A stretch of 64,000 nt of DNA. Source: Planctomycetota bacterium (GTDB taxonomy: Bacteria > Planctomycetota > MHYJ01 > WSZJ01 > JACPWG01). Location of the stretch: assembly GCA_016197205.1 (NCBI GenBank), contig JACPWG010000060.1, positions 38,020 through 102,019 of the forward strand. Direction: 5' to 3'. Numbering within the stretch: position 1 is the stretch's first letter; every line of letters begins with the position of its first letter. The position numbers and the translations under genes are program-made. Under the pieces are notes generated by a model. It ran no database searches. It saw only the letters and a program-made list of their open reading frames with translations, and had not been told where the DNA came from. This document shows, piece by piece, positions 33,250 to 43,500 of the stretch.

Positions 33250-33601
33250 GGCCTCGCTCGAAGGCTGGTCGCCGGAGCTTCCGGACGCCATGGCGAAGGC
33301 CGAGGCGATCGACCGGGCCTTCGACTATCGCGGCGACGTCACGCTCACGCTCGCGGACGGCACCGTCCTCGAGTGCTACGTCTTCAACCGGAACGCCAAG
33401 GCGAGCCCCCCGTTCGTCCAGGTCTATCCGAAGGACGACGCGGCGGCGCGGACGATCCCCTACGACCAGGTCGTGGGCGTGCGGTTCAGCGGGCGCGACC
33501 CCGCGTCCGGCGCCTCGTGGGAGTCCTGGCTGCGGAACTACGAATCCCGGCATGCGAAGGCCGCGGCGCCTGAGGCGGCCGCGGAACCGCCCCGGGCGTA
33601 G
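33242..33601 (+). CDS. small conserved hypothetical downstream of hpnH
   Basis: 119 aa, starting at GTG 33242 and overlapping the hpnH stop by 8 nt with AAGGTGG upstream, so coupled translation is likely. It is soluble and has no signal. The segment FDYRGDVTLTLADGTVLECYVFNRN ... IPYDQVVGVRFSGRDPASGASWESWL suggests a small beta-barrel (LSm/SH3-like) with a conserved Trp-rich end. I do not recognise a named family. Its position suggests an accessory role in hopanoid synthesis, but this is inference only. Confidence 0.7.
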   Translation: MSKASLEGWSPELPDAMAKAEAIDRAFDYRGDVTLTLADGTVLECYVFNRNAKASPPFVQVYPKDDAAARTIPYDQVVGVRFSGRDPASGASWESWLRNYESRHAKAAAPEAAAEPPRA

Positions 33602-33686
33602 CGCGAAAAGGGCGAGGGAGCGGGCGCACCGACTCCATCGACTCCCCCCTCCCGGGGTTCGGCCCGTCCTCGATCCTTCCCTCCTC

Positions 33687-33715
33687 TGGACCCCGCCGCA
33701 AGGTTGTAGTAGAAT
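33687..33715 (+). promoter_or_regulatory. weak sigma70-like promoter candidate
   Basis: TGGACC (33687-33692), 17-nt spacer, TAGAAT (33710-33715). It could drive the retropepsin-like gene 350 bp downstream; the -35 is poor. Confidence 0.3.
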
Positions 33716-33875
33716 GCGAAGCTGTCGTGGGGGTCCCTATCCGCACTCTTCGTCGGACCGGCTTCTCTTCTCGTAGCCGTCGCCAAGGAGGGTCGGAGAC
33801 ACGGAGGCCTCACGGAGGACCTTCGCCGGAGTTACCGGCCCAGGATCCTCCAAGAGCATGCGACGGCTCTCTTTC

Positions 33876-33940
33876 TGACAGGATAACAGGATCAACGGGA
33901 TAGGGCATTGGACAATCCTGTTCATCCTGTTATCCTGTCA
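33876..33940. repeat. hairpin of 9-bp-periodic repeats (ACAGGATAAC type)
   Basis: Arms TGACAGGATAACAGGAT (33876-33892) and ATCCTGTTATCCTGTCA (33924-33940) are perfect 17-bp inverses; pairing extends to 26 bp with two mismatches. The unit shows 9-bp periodicity. The rest of 33602-34063 holds more short repeats (CACGGAGG type) and no gene. Confidence 0.75.
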
Positions 33941-34063
33941 AAACAGAGACGCTAGATTCCTGCATCGAAGTTCCAGTCTCTTCGTGCATCCGCCGGGACT
34001 CCGTGCCTCCGTCGTGCTGCGTACCTCCCCGTGAAAGGATACCTCTTCTCCAGGAGAGCTTTC

Positions 34064-34459
34064 TTGTCGAAACCGGTGGTTGAGGTCGAGCTTCTGTCGA
34101 TCGGTGGATGCACGAAAAGAGTGCGGGCACTCTTCGACACGGGTTCGCACTACACGATTTTGCGGGACACGGAGCTGCCCGAGGGGACGCAGATCCTGAA
34201 ATACGCCAAACCGGAGGCATTCAGGACGGCTGCTACCGGGGGGGCCCTACATGTGACCGGGACGACCTTGTTGAAGATCCGCATCGGAAAGCGCATGGTC
34301 CGTGACGAGGTGCTGGTCTCGCCCGATCTCGGCCGGGAGATGCTCGTCGGCGCGGGCACCATGCAGAAGTGGGACATCAGCGTCAGAAACCGCAAGGGGC
34401 GGACCGAGGTTACGGTCGGACACGATCTGCGGGATCCGGAGATCACCGAGGTGGATTGA
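34064..34459 (+). CDS. retropepsin-like aspartic protease domain protein
   Basis: 131 aa, a single-domain retroviral-type aspartyl protease homologue. The catalytic-type motif DTGS is in RALFDTGSHYTIL, and the later flap and hydrophobic-glycine pair appears as EMLVGAGTMQKWDI (the [IL]G motif near the end of the fold). There is no signal peptide or membrane segment, so a cytoplasmic homodimer is expected. The start is taken as TTG 34064 because AGGAGA lies 7 nt upstream; GTG 34031 would add 11 residues without a ribosome-binding site. It stands alone between repeats, so the context gives no substrate clue. Confidence 0.75.
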   Translation: MSKPVVEVELLSIGGCTKRVRALFDTGSHYTILRDTELPEGTQILKYAKPEAFRTAATGGALHVTGTTLLKIRIGKRMVRDEVLVSPDLGREMLVGAGTMQKWDISVRNRKGRTEVTVGHDLRDPEITEVD

Positions 34460-34482
34460 CGCCTGAGCAGCATAGTCCTGAG

Positions 34483-34519
34483 CCTTCGGCGTCTCCGGCG
34501 GGTTCGGTGGCTCGTCCCT
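34483..34519. repeat. partial inverted copy of the nonamer-based repeat
   Basis: The reverse complement, beginning AGGGACGAGCCACCGAAC, matches the left stem of the repeats at 24802 and 46780. Confidence 0.6.
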
Positions 34520-34566
34520 CGCGTCCTGGCGAACCGGCCGACTCCGGATTCGGCGGGGGGGGGGCT

Positions 34567-37500
34567 CTACCGCGTGCGGACCTTTTGCAGCGCGGCCTCA
34601 GCGGCCTTCCGGACATAGGGGCTTGAGTCGCGAAGGGAGACGACCAGAGCAGGAACCGCGCTGCCCGCGCGCGGGCCCAGCGCGCCGAGCGCCTCCACCG
34701 CTGCCAGCTTGACGCGCTCGTCCAGGTCCTCCAGCGCGTGGACGAACGCGCGCACCGACTCTTCCGTCCCGGACCCCGCGCGGCCGAGGGACGCCACCGC
34801 CGCGGCGCGGACACGTGCGTCGGCATCGGCGATCGCGCCGCGCAGCGCCGCCTCCCGTTGCACCCCGTCGGCGGCCCGGCTCAGCTCGCCGATTTTCCCG
34901 AGCGCGATCGCGGCGCGCACGCGCACCTCCGCGTCGGCGTCGCGAAAGGCCGCGCACAGGGCCGCGGACTGACCCGCGGCCGACGGCCCCGCACGGAGCA
35001 GGCCGTCCGCCGCGGCGCGCCTCACGCGCACGCACTCGTCGCCGAGCGCGGCCACGAGGGCCGGCAGCACCCCTGAAACGCCCGCGTCCATTCCTCCCAG
35101 CGTCAGCGTCGCCGCGACGCGGACCTCCTCGTCCTCGTCCCGAAGCGCGTCCCCCAACGCCGCGGCGGCCGCGGGGCTGGCTGCCCCGATCCGACCCAGG
35201 CAGCGCGCCGCGGCTACACGCGCCTCCCGCTCGTTGACTCTCACCTTCGCGCCGGCCTCCGCCTCGCCGTCTCCGCCCGCGGCGCGCGTGGCGCCGTGCT
35301 CCGGGGCGCGCAGGACCGCGGCCACGTCCCGCAGCGCCGCGGCGCCGAAGCCGTCCAAGCGTTCGACGGCCCGCAGGATGACGACCCGCCCCTCCGCGCC
35401 GTGGGTGCGCAGTGCCTGCGCCAATGCGGGCAGGGCGACGGCCGCCCGCTCGCCGAGGGCCGCGACCGCGAGGAGCGCCTCGCCGATTTGCAGCCGAAGG
35501 CCCGGCTCCGCGTCCTGAAGGGCCTTGAGCAGGGCCGGCACGGCGAGTCGCGGATCGGTCTCGGTCCGTGCCAGCGCACGCGCGAGCTCGCCCCGAAGCG
35601 CGGCATCGTCGTCGGCCATTCGCTCGGCCAGCTCCCGGCCGGCCGGCGCCGCCGCGGGTCCGATCCGACGCAGAGCCCACGCCGCCGCGCAGCGCACGAG
35701 GCGCGACCGGTCCCTGAGTGCGGCCGCCAGCTCCGGGAGGGCGGGGGCGGCCGGGGGCCCGACGGCGCCCAACGCGCGCGCGGCGGCCTCGCGGACCGCG
35801 ACCACCGGGTCCCTCAGTCCCGACGCCAGCTCCGGCACGCCGGCCGCGCCCATGCGGGCCATCGCTTCGAACACGGCCCGTCGCAGCTCGGGCTCGGGGT
35901 CGGCGGCCGCGGCCATCAACGCCGACCGCGCCAGCGCCTCGGTCGGGGCGAGCGTGCCCAAGCCTTCGATGGCCGCCTTCCGAAGCAGCGGTTCGCTCGC
36001 CCTTCGCGCCGAGTTGTAGGCTGCCAGCACAGCCGGTGCGCGCGAACCCACGCGCGCAAGCCCCCGGGCCGCCGCCAGGCGCAGGGAGACGGGCTCTTGT
36101 TCCGATGCGAGCACCGCCGCCAGCGGGCCTACGGCCGACTCGGCGCCGGCCGTCAGTCCCAGAAGCGCGGTCTCGGCAAAGGTCGAGAACGGAGGCTGCC
36201 CTTTCCGGATGCGTTCGAGGAGCGCCGAGAGGACGGCAGGGTGTTCCGGCCCGATGGCCGACACCGCCTGGCAGACGGCCGCGTAGGTTTGGGGAGGGCC
36301 CGAACGCAGCGCCTGCGCGAGCGCAGGCAGGGCGTCGCGCGCGTCCGGTCCCAACTCGCCAAGACTCGTCGCGGCGGCGTCCAGCAAGCGCGCCGAGTCC
36401 GACCGGAAAACCGCTTCAAGGGCCGTCACCACGGCCGGCCCTTCCGCATGAAGCCGTGGCAAAAGACCGATGGCCGAGACCCGGAGCGACTCCTCGGCGT
36501 CCGCATCGCCGGCGACCTCGAGGGCGAGCTCAAGCGCCGCCCCGGGGTTCGGCAGGGGGCTTGGCAGGAGAGCGAGGGCGCGGAGGCGCACGTCGCGGGC
36601 CGGATGGGACGCGAGGTCCGACAGGCAGGAGAGCGCCTCCTCCAGCGCAGGGAACTCGGCGAGGAAGCGCGTCGCTGCCGTGAGACGCGAACGGGGGTCG
36701 ACATCGCGCAGCCCCGCGACCAGCGCGCCACGCAGGGTGGGGCTCATCGGCCCGGCGCTCCGGACGCCGGCCAGGAGGCACAGCGCCCATCCTCGGGCGC
36801 GGCGGTCGTCCCCGGTTGCGACCACCGCCAGCGCCGCTAGCACCTCCGGATCCTGGGTCGCCAGGTTGACCAGGAGCGGCTGAAGGTATTCCACGCTGCC
36901 GCGCGCGGCCAGCACGCGGATCGCCTCCGCCATGGCCTCTGGCGCGATCGCGAGGAGGGCGGCGAAGATCCCCGGGAGTTCGTTCGACGGCGCCTTCGGC
37001 AGTGCCCGCAGCAAGTGAGGCGCGGCCGCCCCCGCGGGCCGCCCGAGCTTCAGCAGGGCCCCCACCGCGGTGCCCCGCACCGACGCATCGTCAGCGGACA
37101 CGAGCTCGGCCAGGGCTGCGCTTGCCGGTGCCCCGAGCCGGGCGAGCGTGTTCGCGGCGGTCGCACGCACTCCGCCATCCGCATCCCCGGCGGCCTGCAA
37201 CAGCGCCGGAATCGCCGCGGTCCCCTCCGCGCCCGACGCGACCAACGCCGCGGCGCAGAGTCGTCGCGTCTCCGTTTGTTGGGAACCGAGTCCCTCGACC
37301 AGGTAGGGCACTCCCGCGGCCCCGAGCGCGCCGAGCGTTTGGGCCGCGCACGGAGGCTCCTGGCCGCTTTCCCGCCGCAGAAGCAACGCCAGCGCCGGCG
37401 CGGCGGCCTCCGCGGCCGTGCGATACGGCAAAAGCGCTCGCGCGCAAGCAGCGCGCACCCCCTCGTCCACGTCCGAAACCCCAGCCACCAGCAGCGGGAG

Positions 37501-40500
37501 GATGGAAGGTGACTTGTTGGCCACCCTGCCCAGCGCCATGGCAGCCGCGCGCCGGACCTCGACCACGGAATCGCGGAGGGTGGCGGCCACCGCCTCTCCG
37601 GTTGTCGCGAGAGCGGTGTCGCATTGGGCGATCACCAAGGCCGCGCCCGCACGCACCTCGGGCTTGCGGTCCGCCAGCGCGTCGATGAGCAGAGGACCCG
37701 CCAGGCCAGGAGAGAGTTTCCCGAGCGCCCGCATCGCCGACTCCCGAATGCCGGTGGCCTCCGCGCGACAGCGCGCGAGCGCGATCAGTTTGGGCGCGAC
37801 CGAGGCCGCCTTTCCCTCCCGTGGCAAGGCCTCCAGCCCCCCCAGAGCCGCCAAGCGGACCTCGAGATCGGCTTCGTCGAGGGCGGCGACCAGCATGCCC
37901 ATTTCCGCCGGCGCGCCGGCGGACGACCGGGCGAGCATGTGCGCCGCCGCCTCGCGTTCGGCGGGCTCGCGTCCGGGCTCGCGGAGCGCCGCCCGGAGGG
38001 CCTCCACCGGCAGGGCGCCGGCCGCGTCCAGGACGGTGACCGCCACGCGGCGGACCTCCGCATCCTCGTGCGACAGCTTGCCGAGGAGGGCCGTCAGGCC
38101 CGCGGCGGTGCACGGCGGGGCGCGGGTCACGGTCTGCCGGGCGAGCCGCCGAACTTCCGGATCCGAATCCGCGAGCGCCTCGACGAGCGAAACCGGAGCC
38201 TCACCGAAGCCCGCGCCCTCCGGCAGAGGTGGTCGTGGGCGGATCGGCAGGGCAATCGGTGCGCCCGGAGGGCCGGGTCCCGCGGGCGGACCCACGCCCG
38301 GCCGGCCCCCGGGGGGGCCACCCGCCGGAATCCGCGGCCGCGCCCCCGGCGGTGGGTCCCCTGAGGCAACCACTCGATTGGAGAGCGCCCTGGCCGCCAA
38401 ACGGCGAAGCTCCACGTCGGCATCCCGGAGGGCCGTGCTCGCCCAGTCACCGCCGGGCTCGAACGCCGCCAGCTTGCCCACCGCGCACAACCTGACCTCG
38501 GCGACCGGATCGCCCGCCGCGGCGTGCAGGGCCGACAGCACCTCCGGGGACGCGAGGTCTTCAGCCAGCACCGAGTCGACCGCCAGCCTGCGAACCGACG
38601 GCACCTGGTCCTCCAGACCCGCCCGCAGGAGCGGCCGCCGTTCGTCTCCCGGGATCCGAAAGGTCTTGAGGCTTGACCATGCCGTGCTTCGAACGAAGGC
38701 GTGAGGATCGTTTGCCCCCGCGCGCAACGCCGCCAGAGCCTCGGGCGCATCCGGGAGCGAGCCGGTCAAGGCGAGGAGCGCCGCGCTTCGCACCTCCGGC
38801 TCGGGGACGCCGCACAGCTCCAGCAGCAGAGGGAGCGCCTCGCGGGCGTGCTCGCCCATTTTTCGGAGCGTCCCGATCGCACTTCCCTGGGCCGCCTTGT
38901 CCGGGTCCCGAAGGAAGGGGGCCACGCGAAGCGCTGCGCCGGCCTCTTTCGGCGGCGCCCGCTCGAGACCCGAAAGGGCCGCCCGACCCACGGCCGGATT
39001 CTGGTCGCCGAGCGCGTCCAGCAGGATCCGCTGCGCACCGGCGACCGCGAGCACCTGCGCGGCCGAAGACCGCAGGTCGGGAGGCGAGGCCGGGTCCCGG
39101 AGCAGGCCGGCGAGCGCCGGTTTCGCGCCCTCAGGAAGGGGCCGCAAGTTCCCGAGGGTCGTCAACGCCGCCTGTCGTATTTCCCTGTCGTCGTCCTCAA
39201 GAATCGCGATCAGCCCCGCCGCGGTCGCCGCTGCGCCCTTCGGGTCGCGACCCAACGCGAGTGCGGCCGCGCGACGGACACGCCGGTCTCGATCCGAGAG
39301 TGCCGCGGCAGCGCCGTCGACCGCCCCCGGCGCACCTGGTTTCTGGGCGGCCACCGCCGCGGCCCGAACGCGGGCATCCGCGTCGTTCAACGCGCCGCGC
39401 CAGCGCGTGTCCATCGCCTCGGTGGACTCGAGGTCCCGGAGGGTCGCGAGGGCTGCGAGCCGGACCTCCCCGTCCTCATCCGCGACTCGTGCCTGGATCT
39501 CCTGTAAGGCCTGGAGGGCGGGCTTGCCCAGCGCGGCGAGGGCCTGCAGCGCGGCGCGGCGCGCGCGAGGGAGAGGTTGCTCGAGGGCCTTTTTCAGTTG
39601 CGGCAACGCCGACGTCCCGCCGGTCGACAGGGCGGCGACCGCGCGGGCGGACACGCTCTCCTCCGGATCACCGAGGGCGCGGACAACGACCTTGGAAGCG
39701 CCGCAGCCGGAGGCGCCTAACGCGTAAATCGCAGCCCCTCGAACGGAAAGGCTCTCGTCCGCGGCTGCCTGCTCGAGCGCCTCGACCGCCGCTTCGTCGA
39801 GTCCCCGTCTTCGTCCGAGCGCGGACGCCGCGGCCTCGCGCACCGAGGCCTCCGAGTCCGCAAGCGCGGAGCGGAGGATGAACGCGGCCTCCGTCAGGTC
39901 CGGAGGCGCCTTGGACAGGCCCTCCAACGCGGCCATCCTCACGCGCCTGAACGGATCGCCTGCCAGTTGACGGAGCGCGGGCAGGGACTCGGTACGTTCC
40001 CAAGGCTGCGCCCCGAGGACCGCGGCTGCCGCCGCCCGGACCGTTTCCCCGGGGTCGGTCAGCGCCCTGCGGATGCAGGACCGCAGGCCCGGTGGAAGCC
40101 CCCCCAGACCCTGCAAGCCCCGCAGCGCCGCGGCGCGCACGCCCGGATCGGGGTCGGCGAAGAGCTGTTCGCGCGCGCCGGTGGACCCTGCAGGCGTCGG
40201 CCCCAGCCGGACGAGCGCCCTGGCCGCCGCGCGCCGCGTCGAAGCCGGTTCCTGGGGATCCGTCGCAAGCCGCAGCAAGGCCGCGGCCGCGCTCACGGCC
40301 TTCGGTCCGAGCTGGCCCAGGGCCGAAGCTGCGTCCGCGCGCACGCCCGGGTCGGCGTCCTCGAGGAGAGGAAGCAGGCAATCCGGTGCGAGCGAGGGCA
40401 TGGAGAGCAGCGCCGAAAACGCGCAGTACCGAACTTGTTCGTCGGGTTGCCGGCAGGCGGCGAGCAACTCGGGCAGAGCGGCCGGGCCTGCCGTCGCCAA

Positions 40501-43500
40501 GCTCTGCGCCAGGGATAGCCGGACCATGGAATCCCGAGTCCGGAGGGCGAGCACGTGAAGCTTCCGCAGGCCCGGCGTCCCCGGATCCAGCCTGGGAACC
40601 CCGCGTGCGGCGACGTCACGCACGCTTGGATTCGGGTCTTCCAGGGCCGAGCGCAGCGCGCGGAGCACGTCCGCGGTACGGCCTGCCGAGGCCTGGACCG
40701 CCTGTGCGACCGCGGAGGCGGCCGTCTCCCGCAGCCAGGGATCCGCGGCCTGGAGGGCGGCGAAGACCACGCCCGCGGCCTGTGGGTCTTTGTGCACGAA
40801 CGGTGCGAGGGCGAGAACGGCCTGCATGCGCGCTTCGGCCGGAGCGTCCTCCGCGAGCCGCTCCAGGGCCTTGAGGGTGTCCGGGTCGTCGACGGCGATT
40901 TCCGAGAGCGCATGCCCGGCCGCGGCGCGGACGCCCGGCGTGGAGTCGCGGAGGGCGGCGAGAAGTGCCTCGACCGCGACCCGGAGCGGGGGCCGGATCC
41001 GCCCGAGCGCTTCGGTTGCCTTCCTGCGCTCCGTGGCATCCTCCGTGTGCATGGCCTGGAGGACCTTGGGGACCGCGGGGGCGGCCCGCTCCGGGAATGA
41101 GACCGCCAGCTCAACCGCCGCCGCCTGCGCCACGCCCGCGTCGGCGTCCGAGAGACCTCCGACGAGGGCGTGCAGCGCCTCCTCCCGCCCGGCGCCAAGC
41201 TTGCCGAGGGCCCGGAGGGCCGCGCAACGGGTGTCGGGTTCCGCGTCCCCGAGCGCCGTCACGAGGATGGCGGGGATGCCGGCCACCGCCGGTCCGAGGG
41301 CGCCGAGCACCTCCGCTGCCGCGCGCCGATCTCTAGGGTGAACCCCTGAGAGCCGAGCCGTCAGGTCCGGTAGGAGCGGCAAGGCCTTTGTCGCGAGCGT
41401 GGCGAGCGAGCTTGACGCCTGTCCGCGGAGGTCGGGGCGTCCGTCCTGGCCTGCGCGCGCGACGGCGAGCAGCGTCTCGAGCGCGTCGGCCCGCGTCGGC
41501 TGGGCGTGGGCGAGCGTGGTTACCGCGGCGCGGCGGACCGCGGGGCTCCTGTCGAGGAGGCGCTCCCGCAGCAACGGGACCGCTTTCCCCGGGAGCTCGG
41601 AACGAACCGAGAAGCCCGCTGCCGCTGCGGCGCGAGTCTCCGCCCGTTCCGCGTCGAGGGCGCCGAGCAGCACAGCGGCCCCGGTCGCACCGAGCGCGGC
41701 GAGCCCTTGAGCGGCGCGGTTGGCCACCGTGGAGTCGGTGTCGTCGAGGGCAGCGGCAAGGGCACGGACCCGGAGGTCGGAAGGGTCGGGCGAGCCGATT
41801 CGAGTGGGAAAAATGACCAAGTCCAGGGCCGTCCGGCGGACCCCCGGGTCCGGGTCACGGAAGGCCGCGACGACTTCCTCGAGCGCCCCGGGCGGCAACG
41901 CGGGGAGGAACCGCATCGCCGCGAGCGCCGCGCTGCGCACGCCGGCGTCGGGGTCGTGGAGCGCCGTACGCAGGGGCGCGGCGACGCGGCCGGGCTCTCG
42001 GTGCACTCGAACGAGCGCGACCGGGGCCGCTCGGCGGACCTCGGGGGCGGGATCCTGGAGGGCGCGAAGGATGGCCTCGGGGACCGCCGGGCGCCCGTCC
42101 TCGACGGCGGGAAGGGCCTTGAGGGCTTCCGCTCGCACCGATGCGGTCGCGCGAGTGTCGGCAACCACCTGCAGGAGGCCCGGAAGCGCCCGCTCCGCGT
42201 CTTCCCCCAGCGACTCCAGTCCGCGGGTGGCCAGGCGCGCCAGGCGCGCGTCATTTGTGCGGAAGGCCTCGAGGAGCAGCGGGAGCAGTTTCGCAGGCGT
42301 GGCAAGGCCCGTCGCGCCGGAGAGGTCGCCGGGAAAGCGCTGCGTCACGAAGTTCCACATGCCGGAGTTGGTCTGGAAGGTGCGCTCGCCCTCCGGGCCG
42401 AAGCCGGGGATGCGCCCCTTCGCGAAGCGCGGCGAACGGAAGGCGTTCTCCAACAGTCGGTCAAGCTCGGGGAGGGTTGCTTCCGCCCAGGCCTGCACCT
42501 TGGGGTCGCCGCTCGTGCGCGCTTCGAGCAGGGACGCGACCGACGCCGCGCCCGACTCAGCCCCCATGCCGCCCCACGGCCCCAGGGGAAGAGCGCCGGG
42601 GCCGCCACGAGGCTCGTCGCGCCTGCGCCGAAGCACGGCGAGGGCGACCGGCCAGTCGCAGGCCATGGCATCCGGAGGGAACCTCGGGACGGACGGTGTG
42701 TTCGCCCACAGTCCATCCAAAACGCGCGCCGCGGCAAGGTCCGCCGCGGGGCCGAGCGTCGAGAGCAGTTCCGCGGCGGCCCGGCGAACCTCGGCCTCCG
42801 GGTCCACGAAGGCCGACACGCCCGCGGCGAGTGCATCGAGGTCGGCGTTTCCGCGCGCAGCCAGGGCCCGAAGAGCGTTCGCGCGCGCGGTCGCGGCCTC
42901 CGCCGGCGACGGGCGAATACCGGCGGGTGCTCCGCGCGTGTCCTCCTTGCTCGCGGTCGCGGGGTCGGGCCCGCCCCGAGAGGCTTCACGGGCGGACCTT
43001 TGCAGTTCCCAGATGCCCGCCGCCGCCGCGAGCCGCGCGATCGGGTCTTGGCCTTCGAGCCGGGCGGTGAGGCAGTCCTGCGCCACGGCTGAGCCGCGGG
43101 CCACCCATGACAGGGAGCGGCCGGCCGCGTTTCGGACTGCGGGGTCCTCGTCGGTGAGGAGGGCGTCGAGGAGGTCGACCCCGGCCTCGCCGGCGGCGTG
43201 GAGCCCTTCCGCCACGGCTGCGCGGACTCGAGCGTCCGGGCTGTCCGCGTGGCGCTTCAGAAAGTCCAGGCCGGAGGGTCCACGTTGCGCGAGAGCATTC
43301 GCGGCGGCGGCGCGAACACTGGCGTCCGGATCCCGCAGGGCGACGAGCAGCGCCGGCGAGGGAGCCGGCGCGGGAGGGGAGGGGGTAGCTGAGGAGGGCG
43401 CGGGAACGACCGCGGCGCGGGCTTCACCCGATCCCGCTCCGCCGGGTCGCGGCGGCTCGGGCCCCGCTTCGCCGAGGCAGGCCGCGAGCGCGCGCGCGGC

